A DNA stretch of 64,000 nt, taken from the NCBI GenBank assembly GCA_964496975.1, contig CAZCBN010000003.1, forward strand, positions 1 through 64,000, given 5' to 3'. Source of the DNA: CAZCBN01 sp964496975. GTDB lineage: Bacteria; Planctomycetota; Phycisphaerae; Phycisphaerales; UBA1924. Below are positions 17,275 to 25,981 of this stretch, in pieces (positions within the stretch are counted from its first letter, which is position 1; each line of letters starts with the position of its first letter). A program made the translations under genes and the position numbers. The notes beneath the pieces were generated by a model. That model made no database searches, had not been told where the DNA came from, and saw only the letters and a program-made list of their open reading frames with translations.

Positions 17275-18576
17275 TCAGCGTGCCGCGATGATGTCGGCCA
17301 CCGCCTGTGCGGCGTGGTCGATGTCGGCCTCGATGTTGAAGAAGCCCGGGCTCAGGCGCACCGTGCCGCCCAGCGGCAGGGTGCCGAGCGTCTCGTGCGC
17401 CAGCGGAGCGCAGTGGAAGCCGCCGCGGGCGGCGACGCCGAAGCGGGCGGCGAGCTGGTCCGCGATGTCGCGCGGCGCGCGGCCCGCAACGGTGAACGAC
17501 ACCACCGCCGTGCACCCCTCGGGCGGGCGGCCGCCGATGATCCGCAGGCCCGGCAGGTCGGCGAGGGCGTCGCGCAGGCGGTCGGCGAGGCGGCCCTCGT
17601 ACGCGTGCACGGCGGCGGGCCCGATCGGCGCGAGCCACGCAACGCCCGCGCCCAGGCCCGCGATCGCCGGCAGGTTGTGGCTGCCAACTTCGTAACCGGC
17701 GGGGAAGCGCGCGACCATGTCGTGCTTGCCGCTGTCGCCGCCGGTGCCGCCCTCGGCGATCGTGTCGAGCTGCAGGCCCTCACGGGCCCACAGCCCGCCG
17801 ATGCCCAGCGGGCCCAAAAGGCCCTTGTGGCCCGCGAAGGCGAACATGTCGCAGCCGATGCCGGCGACGTCCACCGGGATCAGCCCCGCGGCCTGCGCCG
17901 AGTCCACGAGCGTGAGCGCCCCGTGCGCCCGCGCCAGCCGCACGATGTCGCGCGTGGGCAGGATCTCGCCCGTGACGTTGCTCGCCATGCTGTGGGCGAC
18001 GAGGCGGACGCGCTCGCGCTTCAGCAGCGCCTCGAGCCACGCAAGATCAAACGGCCGGCCCGGCGCGTAGGGCGACACCTCGAACCTCACGCCGCAGCGC
18101 TCGGCCACTTTTCGAATGGGGCGCGAGACGGCGTGGTGCTCCAGGCCGCTCATCGCGACCACGTCGCCGGCGTGCCAGTCGAGGCCGTGCAGGGCGAGGT
18201 TCAGCGCGTACGTGCAGCCCGGCAGGAACGTCAGCCGCTCGGGGCTCGGCACGTTGAGAAACGCCGCGACGGCGTTGCGGCACAGGTCCATGACGCCCGC
18301 GCCCGAACCGCCGGCCTGGCGCATCGCGCTGCCGCAGCCGCGCAGGCAATCGCGCACGGCGGTGATGACGGGCTCGGGCTTGGGCCACGTCGTCGCGGCA
18401 TTGTTCAGATACACGCGGACCTCGTCCGGCGGGATGGCGGAGAGGTCGCTCTCCGCCGAGGCGCAGGCGGGCGCGAGCACGGGGGCGCGCATCGGCGTCA
18501 CGCCGGGTGGGCACTCGGAGAGCGCGGCGGCGGGCCCCATCGCGACGGCGGGAACGGCGGCGGGGGGCTGCGTCAA
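17275..18576 (-). CDS. Cysteine desulfurase-like PLP enzyme (class V aminotransferase)
   Basis: This is a 433-residue class V aminotransferase of the cysteine desulfurase / selenocysteine lyase group. It has the N-terminal VYLNNAATTWPKP, EHHAVSRP with the PLP-stacking His, SNVTGEILP, the PLP aspartate in LVDSAQAAGL and the Schiff-base Lys (K251) in FAFAGHKGLLGP. A Cys in GGFHCAPLAH (C389) sits where desulfurases carry the persulfide-forming residue. Such enzymes take sulfur from cysteine for iron-sulfur clusters or thio-modification. Its first four bases overlap the end of a cysteine dioxygenase-like gene, so both genes use cysteine and are translationally coupled. The first 45 residues are low complexity and the true start may be later. 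Confidence 0.88.
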   Translation of the reverse strand: MTQPPAAVPAVAMGPAAALSECPPGVTPMRAPVLAPACASAESDLSAIPPDEVRVYLNNAATTWPKPEPVITAVRDCLRGCGSAMRQAGGSGAGVMDLCRNAVAAFLNVPSPERLTFLPGCTYALNLALHGLDWHAGDVVAMSGLEHHAVSRPIRKVAERCGVRFEVSPYAPGRPFDLAWLEALLKRERVRLVAHSMASNVTGEILPTRDIVRLARAHGALTLVDSAQAAGLIPVDVAGIGCDMFAFAGHKGLLGPLGIGGLWAREGLQLDTIAEGGTGGDSGKHDMVARFPAGYEVGSHNLPAIAGLGAGVAWLAPIGPAAVHAYEGRLADRLRDALADLPGLRIIGGRPPEGCTAVVSFTVAGRAPRDIADQLAARFGVAARGGFHCAPLAHETLGTLPLGGTVRLSPGFFNIEADIDHAAQAVADIIAAR

Positions 18577-19217
18577 ATGCCGTCTCCTTGGGCAAAGCCC
18601 GTGGACCTCGCGCGGAACGACAGGCGGAACGGCTCGCGGATCGGGTGCGCCAGCAGGCCCGCGAGCGGGGGCGAATAAACGTGCAGCGTGATGAGGTCGA
18701 GGTCGCCCGGCTCGTCGTTCCCGATGACGTGCGTGTCGCTGTCAAACGAGACGCACACCGACCCCGCGACGTACGACCGCGTGGCGCCGGGCACGAGCTC
18801 GCCCGTGGGCGTGCAGGTGTAGCGCGTCTCCGCCGCCACGCCCCGCAGCACGCGCACGCCGCAGAGCGAGCCGGCGTGGTCGTGCACGGGGCTGCGCTGG
18901 CCCGGGTGCCAGCACATGAGCAGGGCCTCGTACGCGGGGCCGCGCTCGATGCGGTTCCGGCGATAGCCCAGCTCGCTGAAGGCGGCGACGGCGTCGATCC
19001 AGCGTTCATCGCCCGGCAACGCGCTGAGCAGCGCGGTGAGCATGGGGCGATCCGCCGGCCGGCCCGGCTCAAGCCGGTCCAGATGATCAAACAGCCGTCG
19101 CCACGCCGGGCCCATGTACGTGCGGATCGAGGGCGTCGGCCCGTCCCCCGCGCGGCCGATCGCGTCTGGGGCGTTCGCCGAGACGGTCGGCGGCTGCGTG
19201 GCGTGCGGAGCGGTCAT
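18573..19217 (-). CDS. Cysteine dioxygenase-like cupin
   Basis: This is a 214-residue cupin of the cysteine dioxygenase family, which oxidises cysteine thiol to sulfinate with a three-His Fe(II) centre. The metal motif SPVHDHAGSLCGVRVL gives H112 and H114, and a third His lies in DSDTHVIGN (H163). C119 and Y181 (LHVYSPP) are at the positions that form the Cys-Tyr cofactor in eukaryotic-type enzymes. The start at 19217 is an ATG; the frame is open upstream but reads low complexity. It ends with a 4-base overlap (ATGA) with the downstream cysteine desulfurase-like gene, so the pair may partition cysteine sulfur. Confidence 0.87.
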   Translation of the reverse strand: MTAPHATQPPTVSANAPDAIGRAGDGPTPSIRTYMGPAWRRLFDHLDRLEPGRPADRPMLTALLSALPGDERWIDAVAAFSELGYRRNRIERGPAYEALLMCWHPGQRSPVHDHAGSLCGVRVLRGVAAETRYTCTPTGELVPGATRSYVAGSVCVSFDSDTHVIGNDEPGDLDLITLHVYSPPLAGLLAHPIREPFRLSFRARSTGFAQGDGI

Positions 19218-19550
19218 GTCGGGTCCCCGGGGTGCGGCCTGCGTCTCGCACTGTACCGGGAGAGATACCAAACAAACACCACGCGGCACCACTTTGTCAT
19301 ACAGTGCCTTGGAAAGCGCGGGCGATGCGACCGCGCCACCGCAATAAACGGTGCCCTCGGCCGGGGCCCGCTGCGAAGGCCGGGTGGAAGCACGGGCTGA
19401 GGCTGTGGGGCGAGTCGCCGCCGCTCGCCAGCTGCGGCCGGCCCCGAAGCGAGCCGGGGCGAAAGCAACCGGAGGAATGCCCGGCGGGCCCGTTGGGGCG
19501 CGCCGGGGCGTGTCAGTCATGCCGCGGCGAGAGCGCCGCCGCGGTCGCGA
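19218..19550. other. Intergenic region before the cysteine dioxygenase gene
   Basis: This is about 330 bases between the cysteine dioxygenase start and the end of the dockerin-tailed gene. No credible gene is seen. The stretch 19255-19310 is AT-richer than its surroundings and is the likely place for a leftward promoter, although no clear -35/-10 pair stands out. Confidence 0.45.
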
Positions 19551-21404
19551 TCAGGGGCAGCCCTGGTCCAGGACGGCCAGGAAGTCGAACAGGTCGAAGA
19601 TGTCGGCGGGCGAGGTGTCGCCGTTGAAGTCGAGGCCGCCGTCGAGCGCGGCGAGGAAATCAAAGAGGTCGAAGATGTCGCCCGGCGTGGTGTCGCCGTT
19701 GAAGTCGGCGGGGCAAGCGTCGGGCGGGATGAAGGAGACGAAGAGCTGGGGGCCGATCGGGGGCAGGTTGTTGCCCTCGGCGTCGAAGTCGAAGCCGTTG
19801 GTCGACTCGGGCAGGAAGGCGAGCCCGTTGTTGCTGGCGGGGTTGGCGAGCCAGCCCTGGAAGGACGACGTGAGGTCGAACGTGATGAAGGGGCTGGCCG
19901 GGTCGGAGAAGTCGTAGGCGGGGTTGGGCGCGCCGTTGACGTTCAGGGCGGTGTTGATGGTCAGGACCGGGGTGGTGTTCACCTCGGCGGGGTTGTTGGC
20001 GCGGAAGGGGGCGACGGCGTCGTGGTCGATGCCGTTGCCGAAGGTGTTCCACGTCGCGCGGGTCTCTTCGAAGGGCTGGGCGAGCTCGTAGACCGAGACG
20101 TTGGCGCCCTCGCTCGTCACGCGGGTGCGGATCGTCGCGCTGACGATGGTGTCGGTCGCCGGGTTGATCTGCCCCGGGCCGGTGCCGAAGATGTCATCGA
20201 ACCGCAGGATGTACTGGCTCTCAAAGCCGCCGTCGTTCAGGTCGATGGAGGTGGTGTTCAGCGCGGCGAAGTTGGTGTCCGGGCCGACCTGGCGGAGCGT
20301 GGTGTCGGCGGTGCCGGTGTAGCCGTTCACGCCCTCCTGGAAGGTGCGGATCGTGCCGTCGCCCAGCGTGATGGTGAGCAGCGGGGGGTTGAAGAGCAGG
20401 GGCAGACCCTCGGGCGCCTCGGACGTGAAGAAGTCCACGCCGTCGGTGCCGCCCGGCAGGGGCAGCAGCGCGAAGCCGAAGTTGTCGGCCCCGTTCACGA
20501 AGGCATTGAGGCTCGGCGTCAGGTCGATCGAGAGCAGCCCGTTGCCGGCGCCGACGACCGAGAAGTCCGGGGTCGCAACGGCCTCGATATCGTCGGCCTG
20601 CACGCCGTCCACAAACGAGTTCCACGTCACCGTGTTCACGTCCCAGTCGGTCAGCAGACGGTGGGCCGTGAAGCCGTTGCCGGGGCTGATGATCTCGACG
20701 CGGAAGACCGCGCCGATGATCGTCGAGCCCAACGGGATCTGGTCGGGCCCGTTGCCGATGATGTCGTTGAAGCGGATCAGGATCTGCCGGGGGTTGAACG
20801 AGCCCGGGCCGTCATCGTCGTCGACGCTGACGGCGAGTTCGCCCTCGAAGTTCGTGTCGGCGGCCGCGGGGTTGCTCGGCTGGAAGCTGATGTCCGTGTC
20901 GTCGATGCTGGCGTTGGTGGAGTTGTAGCCGCGGGTGATGACGTCCGTCGCGGTCAGGCGTTCGAAGGAGAAGGTGCCCGTGCCGTCCGGCGTGGCGTCG
21001 GGGTCGAGGAAGAGGCTGAACTCGTTGTTCAGGTCGAAGGTGAGGTCGAAGGTGTTCAGCGCCTCAACGCCGTTGTCGCCCAGGTAGTCGAGGCCCGTCA
21101 GCTCGTTGGCGGAGAAGATCGCGACCGCGAAGGGGTCGTCGTTCAGGTTCAGCACCACGCCGTTGGGCAGGGTGGCGGAGAAGTTGAACTCGCCGAACTC
21201 GGCGAAGAGCCGCCCGTCCGTGAAGTTCGCGACCAGGCTGGCCTGGTCGTACGCCAGCGTGCCGGTGAACTGCTGGCCCGTCAGCGCGCCGGTCTGGATA
21301 TCAAACGTCACCTGCCACTGCGTGTCCTGCGCCACGGCGCCGCCCGCCGCGGCCGCGAGCGCCAGGGCCGACAGAACGGCCGCGCCCGAAGAGTGCTTCT
21401 TCAT
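19551..21404 (-). CDS. Secreted DNRLRE-domain protein with C-terminal GC-type dockerin-like tail
   Basis: This is a 617-residue protein with a signal peptide (MKKHSSGAAVLSALALAAAA, cleavage near AVAQ). After an N-terminal beta-rich part (about 27-165) come two DNRLRE-like modules (about 170-335 and 345-535). Each has a DTNF start, an ILIRFNDI or ILRFDDI core and a TWNSF or TWNTF end, as in cell-surface proteins. The tail has two calcium-loop repeats, DFNGDTTPGDIFDLFDFLAA and a second copy, and ends LDQGCP. This is the planctomycete dockerin-like tail with Gly-Cys near the C-terminus. It is probably exported and anchored or displayed. A pseudopilin gene lies 141 bases upstream on the same strand, mirroring the pair at 5.7-8.1 kb. 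Confidence 0.88.
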   Translation of the reverse strand: MKKHSSGAAVLSALALAAAAGGAVAQDTQWQVTFDIQTGALTGQQFTGTLAYDQASLVANFTDGRLFAEFGEFNFSATLPNGVVLNLNDDPFAVAIFSANELTGLDYLGDNGVEALNTFDLTFDLNNEFSLFLDPDATPDGTGTFSFERLTATDVITRGYNSTNASIDDTDISFQPSNPAAADTNFEGELAVSVDDDDGPGSFNPRQILIRFNDIIGNGPDQIPLGSTIIGAVFRVEIISPGNGFTAHRLLTDWDVNTVTWNSFVDGVQADDIEAVATPDFSVVGAGNGLLSIDLTPSLNAFVNGADNFGFALLPLPGGTDGVDFFTSEAPEGLPLLFNPPLLTITLGDGTIRTFQEGVNGYTGTADTTLRQVGPDTNFAALNTTSIDLNDGGFESQYILRFDDIFGTGPGQINPATDTIVSATIRTRVTSEGANVSVYELAQPFEETRATWNTFGNGIDHDAVAPFRANNPAEVNTTPVLTINTALNVNGAPNPAYDFSDPASPFITFDLTSSFQGWLANPASNNGLAFLPESTNGFDFDAEGNNLPPIGPQLFVSFIPPDACPADFNGDTTPGDIFDLFDFLAALDGGLDFNGDTSPADIFDLFDFLAVLDQGCP

Positions 21405-21545
21405 CGCGTGATCCCTCGCTTCTCAATCCGCCGGGCCCGGGGTTTGAAACGCTCGCCCCGCCGCGCCCGCCGGCACTTCCCATGGAAAGCTCAAACGCAT
21501 CGCCCGCCGCGCCCTCAAGGGGGCCGACGAGCACCTACCCCCCGC

Positions 21546-22601
21546 TCAGCGGACGCCGACGCCGCCCTGCGACGCGGCGTAGTCGTACCCCGCGTAGGGC
21601 TTGCGCCCAAGCTCGGGGAACTCCGCGTTGTACCCGTTCACGCTGCCGTCGAGGAACGCCGCGTTGCACGCCCCCGCGTGGCGGAAGTACTCCTGCCGCC
21701 AGAAGGGCTGGTCTTCCTCGGGCCGGTTCTGCGTCAGGCCGTCCAGCGTGTCGCCGTTGCCATCGAGGAACGGCTCCGACCCATCCTGGAACGCGATGAC
21801 GTTGAACGCGATGTCCGACAGCCGCCGCGGCTGCACCCGGCGGTTGTAAAAAATCTCCGGGTGCCGCTGCCGCCCGCTCGCCACCACCTGCCCCGCGCGG
21901 ATGCCGTTGAAGCAGTAGCTGCTGTACAGCCCGTAGGGCTCGAGCGGCAGGCTGGGCCGGTACGCCGACGCGAGCCACTTGGACTCGGGGCACTGCGTCA
22001 CTTCCCACGCCGTCAAGATGAAGCTCTTGTCCGTGTTCCCGCGGATCACATAATCGCGCGAGAAGTCCGTCCCCCCGCCCGGCTGGCCACGCCCCGCCCG
22101 CTGCTTGGGGATCTCGTTCACCGCAAGGTGCGGCGCGTTATCCATCAGATACTCATCAAACCGCACGGCCCAGTACGCCTCGTTGTTCGAGATCGCCGAG
22201 CTGCCGCGGTACCCGGGCCCCAGGATCACCGTCTCCGACAGCGTCCCCCCGCTCACAAACGACCGCGGCACAAACCGCAGCCCGCTGTTGTACTGCCCGC
22301 TCGGCAAGATGCCCGGCAGCGGCCGGCCCGTGACCGGGTCCACCGTCTCGGCCGGCGCGATCCGCTCGGGGTCCTGGTGCAGGTCGTTCTTGTCCGACGC
22401 GAACGTGTGCATCGCCTGCATCAGCGAACGCTGGTTCGCCGCGCACTTCGTCCGGAACGCCGTCCGCCGCGCCGAGGAGAGCGACGGCAGCAAGATGCCG
22501 ATCAGCAGCGCGATGATGGCGATCACCACGAGCAGCTCAATCAGCGTGAAGCCCGCACGCCGGACCCGCGAACCAACCAAGCCCAGAGCCATCTGCCGCA
22601 T
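21546..22601 (-). CDS. Pseudopilin-like protein with prepilin cleavage/methylation signal and H-x9-DG motif
   Basis: This is a 351-residue protein beginning MRQMALGLVGSRVRRAG then FTLIELLVVIAIIALLIG, a class III signal cut after Gly with Glu at +5. The C-terminal region carries an exact H-x9-DG motif (HAGACNAAFLDGS), which marks the large planctomycete pseudopilin-like family often annotated DUF1559-related. The start at 22601 is supported by GAGGAG upstream; the open frame beyond it is low complexity. It is predicted to sit in the inner membrane or a periplasmic pseudopilus. The next gene on the strand is the DNRLRE/dockerin protein, suggesting a functional link with secretion of such proteins, which is inference. 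Confidence 0.9.
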   Translation of the reverse strand: MRQMALGLVGSRVRRAGFTLIELLVVIAIIALLIGILLPSLSSARRTAFRTKCAANQRSLMQAMHTFASDKNDLHQDPERIAPAETVDPVTGRPLPGILPSGQYNSGLRFVPRSFVSGGTLSETVILGPGYRGSSAISNNEAYWAVRFDEYLMDNAPHLAVNEIPKQRAGRGQPGGGTDFSRDYVIRGNTDKSFILTAWEVTQCPESKWLASAYRPSLPLEPYGLYSSYCFNGIRAGQVVASGRQRHPEIFYNRRVQPRRLSDIAFNVIAFQDGSEPFLDGNGDTLDGLTQNRPEEDQPFWRQEYFRHAGACNAAFLDGSVNGYNAEFPELGRKPYAGYDYAASQGGVGVR

Positions 22602-23012
22602 GCGCTGCTCCTCGCTGCCAAACCCGGCCAGACCCGCGACGCCGCTGCGTTCCGAACGCCCGTGCCACACACAGAACCCGAAACGCCGAACGCCCCGCAC
22701 ACAACGCCGCGCATACAACGCCGCGCTCGCCACCCCAACTTCTGGTGATGCACGCCGCGGCGCATCGACCTCCCAGACCAGTCGTCACATTGTGTCGCCC
22801 GCGTCAGACGTCGGGAGTCAGTTCTTCGATGTTCCACGGCGGTTTTGCAGAACTTTCACAATCACACGCCATCGCCCGCCCAGCATCGCAACCACTTGCG
22901 CCAACGCATGTTGTCACCAATCTTCATCATCGGCACCCACGACGCACCACGCGCGTGCGCGGTACCCTCTCTCTGTTCACGTTGCATGAAGACGACGACG
23001 ACGGAGACCCCG
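22602..23012. other. Divergent intergenic region
   Basis: This is about 410 bases between the leftward pseudopilin gene and the rightward phosphoesterase gene. No separate gene is seen; frames here are extensions of neighbours or low complexity. The middle (22780-22960) has lower GC than the genes and probably holds promoters for both directions, but I cannot assign exact elements. Confidence 0.45.
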
Positions 23013-24455
23013 ATGCTGCCGAACCCGACGCTGCCGACCACGTCCGCCCCGCGCTCGCCCATCGCCAAGGCCGCTCGCGCACAGGCCGCGCGTGTCCTCA
23101 CGTCGGCGCTCGGCCTGCTCTGCGTCGCGGGCCTCGCGGGCCTCGCCGCCGCGCACCCGGGCCACACCGATGCGCTCCCCGCCGTCCCCGCCGTGGAGCA
23201 CGCCGAGCGCTACCGCCCCACCGCGATGCCCGACCGCATCGTGCTGACGTGGACCGACAGCCCCAAGACGACGCAGGCCGTCACGTGGCGCACCTCGCAG
23301 GCCGTGCACCACGCCGTCGCCGAGATCGCGCCCGCCGACCACGGGCCCAAGTTCGTCGCCGCGGCCCAGCGCATCGCCGCGGCCACCGAGCCCTTCACGT
23401 CCGACCTCTCCTCGTGCCACGTGCACCGCGTCACCTTCACGGGCCTCTCCCCCGGCACCGTCTACGCCTACCGCGTGGGCGACGGCGTCAACTGGTCCGA
23501 GTGGTTCCACTTCCGCACCGAGCCCGCCGAGAGCCAGCCCTTCTCCTTCGTCTACTTCGGCGACGCCCAGAACGACATCCGCAGCCTCTGGTCCCGCGTC
23601 ACGCGTGAGGCCTTCCGCGACGCGCCCCGCGCCGCCTTCTTCCTCCACGCCGGCGACCTCGTGAACGTCGCCGACCGCGACGGCGAGTGGGGCGAGTGGT
23701 TCGAGGCCGGCGCGTTCATCAACGCCACCGTCCCCGTCATCGCCACCCCCGGCAACCACGAGTACACCAAGCGCCCCCTCCCCGGCGGCGGCGAGCGACG
23801 CACCCTCACCCCCCACTTCCCCGCAAGCTTCTCCTTCCCCGACAACGGCCTCAGCGAGTTCGGCGACAGCGTCTACTTCATTGACTACGCCGACCTCCGC
23901 GTCATCAGCCTCAACTCCAACGAACGCCAGCAGGAACAGGTCGCCTGGCTCGACCGCACCCTCGCCGAGAACGACCGCCGCTGGACCGCCGTCACCTTCC
24001 ACCACCCCATCTTCAGCATGGGCAAGGACCGCGACAACCCCGAGCTCCGCGCCCTCTGGAAGCCCGTCCTCGACAAGCACAAGGTCGACATCGTCCTCAC
24101 CGGCCACGACCACACCTACGCCCGCAGCGGCCTCGTCGGCCCCACCCGCGGCCTCGTCGGCACCGCCAACACCGGCCACGGCGCCATCGCCCACACCGAG
24201 GCCGGCACCGTCTACGTCGTCTCCGTCAGCGGGCCCAAGATGTACGAGGCCAAAAAGGACACCGGCGTCGAGCTCGTCCGCCGCGCCGAGGACACCCAGC
24301 TCTACCAGGTCCTCACCATCGACGGCGACGAGCTCCGCTACGAGGCCCGCACCGCCGTCGGCACCCTCTACGACGCCTTCACCCTCCGCAAGCGCACAGG
24401 CCAGCCCAACGAGCTCATCGAGCACCCCGTCGCCATGCCCGCCCGCAGCCGCTAA
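23013..24455 (+). CDS. Secreted purple acid phosphatase-like metallophosphoesterase
   Basis: This is a 480-residue calcineurin-fold phosphoesterase with an N-terminal fibronectin III-like module (about 60-175), the arrangement of purple acid phosphatases. Metal-binding motifs follow in order: FGDAQND, HAGDLVN, PGNHEY, TFHHPIFS and TGHDHTYAR. A hydrophobic segment near residues 28-48 (VLTSALGLLCVAGLAGLAAA) is a likely signal peptide, so it should hydrolyse phosphate esters outside the cytoplasm. The start at 23013 is preferred because GGAG lies six bases upstream; an ATG at 22986 is in frame but lacks a ribosome site. It is not obviously linked to the glycan locus that follows. Confidence 0.88.
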   Translation: MLPNPTLPTTSAPRSPIAKAARAQAARVLTSALGLLCVAGLAGLAAAHPGHTDALPAVPAVEHAERYRPTAMPDRIVLTWTDSPKTTQAVTWRTSQAVHHAVAEIAPADHGPKFVAAAQRIAAATEPFTSDLSSCHVHRVTFTGLSPGTVYAYRVGDGVNWSEWFHFRTEPAESQPFSFVYFGDAQNDIRSLWSRVTREAFRDAPRAAFFLHAGDLVNVADRDGEWGEWFEAGAFINATVPVIATPGNHEYTKRPLPGGGERRTLTPHFPASFSFPDNGLSEFGDSVYFIDYADLRVISLNSNERQQEQVAWLDRTLAENDRRWTAVTFHHPIFSMGKDRDNPELRALWKPVLDKHKVDIVLTGHDHTYARSGLVGPTRGLVGTANTGHGAIAHTEAGTVYVVSVSGPKMYEAKKDTGVELVRRAEDTQLYQVLTIDGDELRYEARTAVGTLYDAFTLRKRTGQPNELIEHPVAMPARSR

Positions 24456-24520
24456 CGCCGCGAGCCCAACCGCACGCCTCCGCCCAGCCGGCCCCCGGCC
24501 CCGCCCCGTACAGTGGCCCC

Positions 24521-25870
24521 ATGGGCGACGCCGCGCCACCAGGCCCCAACCCGCCGCCTTCCCACAATCTCCCCCCCCTGGGTAGGCCGGCTCTCCGAGC
24601 CGGCTCTTCTCCCCCTTCTTCCCCCCCGGCGAGCACGCCTCTCCGCACCGGCTCTCCCCCGCTCCCCTCACGCTCCCCCAACACCCCCGCCATCGCCGGC
24701 GGCGTCCCGGTCCGCCCGCGGGAGCGCTACCTGGTCTTCGGCGCCCCCGTCCTCGGCGAGGCCGAACGCGCCGCCGTGCTCGACTGCTTCAACCGCGCCT
24801 GGATCGGCACCGGCCCCAGAGCCGCCGAGTTTGAGCGCCGCTTCGCGGACTTCAAGGGCGTCCCCCACGCCGTCGCGGTCAACTCTTGCACCGCCGCCCT
24901 GCACCTCTCCCTCGCCGCGCTCGGCATCGGCCCGGGCGACGAGGTCGTCCTGAGCGCCATGACCTTTTGCTCCGCGGCCAACGCCGTCCGCCACGTCGGC
25001 GCCACCCCCGTGCTCGCCGACTGCGACCCGCGCACGATGAACCTGACGGCCGACACCATCGCCCCCTGCCTCTCGCCGCGCACGCGGGCGGTCATGGTGG
25101 TGCACCTCGCCGGCCGCTGCTGCGACATGGACCCGATCCTGGCCCTCACGGCCCCGCGGAACCTGCCCATCGTCGAAGACTGTGCGCACGCCGTGGAGGC
25201 CTCCAGCGCCGGCCGCCCCGCCGGCACGATGGGCGCCGTCGGCTGCTTCAGCTTCTACGCCACCAAGAACGTCACCACCGCCGAGGGCGGCATGGTCGTG
25301 ACGCGCGACGCCGCGATCGCCAACGCCGTGCGCACACTCGCCAACCACGGCATGGACGCCAACGCCTGGCGCCGGTTCTCGGACGAGGGCTACCGCCACT
25401 ACAACTGTCGAGTCACGGGATACAAGTTCAACATGCCCGATCTGTGCGCCGCCATCGGCCTGGCGCAGATGGACCGCGTCGCCGCGCACGCCGCCCGTCG
25501 CACCGAGATCTGGCGCCGGTACGACGCCGCCTTCGCCGACCTGCCGCTGGACCTGCCCCCGCCGCCGGCGACGGGCGACGTCCACGCCCGGCATCTCTAC
25601 ACGCCGCTCCTCCGGCTCAACGAGCTGCGCTGCACGCGCGACCAGTTCCTGGAAGCGCTCTCGGCCGAGCACATCGGCGCCGGCGTCCACTATCTGCCCG
25701 TCAACTGGCACGACGCCCACCGCGACGCACCGACCCCCGGCGGCGACGCCGCCGCACGCGACATCGGCGAGCGCACCGTCTCCCTCCCCCTCACCGGCGG
25801 CATGTCCGACGACGACGTTCTGGACGTCTGCGTGGCGGTGCAACGCATTCTGCGGTACTTTGCACGCTGA
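24521..25870 (+). CDS. DegT/DnrJ/EryC1/StrS-type sugar aminotransferase
   Basis: This is a 449-residue PLP enzyme of the sugar aminotransferase family, which turns keto-sugar nucleotides into amino sugars. Seen are AWIGTGPRAAEFERRFADF, NSCTAALHLSLAALGIGPGD, IVEDCAHAVEA, the PLP Lys in FSFYATKNVTTAEGG, and YNCRVTGYKFNMPDLCAA. The Lys is present, so it is not a dehydratase of the ColD/RfbH kind, which has His there. The first 60 residues are Pro/Ser low complexity from a C-rich stretch and the true start may lie downstream. It opens the polysaccharide locus and is followed by a CDP-deoxysugar pair, so its substrate may be a 4-keto-6-deoxy sugar. Confidence 0.88.
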   Translation: MGDAAPPGPNPPPSHNLPPLGRPALRAGSSPPSSPPASTPLRTGSPPLPSRSPNTPAIAGGVPVRPRERYLVFGAPVLGEAERAAVLDCFNRAWIGTGPRAAEFERRFADFKGVPHAVAVNSCTAALHLSLAALGIGPGDEVVLSAMTFCSAANAVRHVGATPVLADCDPRTMNLTADTIAPCLSPRTRAVMVVHLAGRCCDMDPILALTAPRNLPIVEDCAHAVEASSAGRPAGTMGAVGCFSFYATKNVTTAEGGMVVTRDAAIANAVRTLANHGMDANAWRRFSDEGYRHYNCRVTGYKFNMPDLCAAIGLAQMDRVAAHAARRTEIWRRYDAAFADLPLDLPPPPATGDVHARHLYTPLLRLNELRCTRDQFLEALSAEHIGAGVHYLPVNWHDAHRDAPTPGGDAAARDIGERTVSLPLTGGMSDDDVLDVCVAVQRILRYFAR

Positions 25871-25981
25871 ACCGGGCGGTCTCGCCGCCCGGCGGGCTCG
25901 GTCCGGGGGGTTCTGGACTGCGGCGATGGTCGGAGCGGAGCGCAGATTTCGGCGCGCGCCGCGGCGCGCGGAGGCATCGGC

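Noticed and set aside
24521..25870. RfbH/ColD-type 3-dehydratase identity for the DegT-family protein
   Set aside because: The PLP lysine is present (YATKN); RfbH and ColD have His there, so an aminotransferase is the better call.
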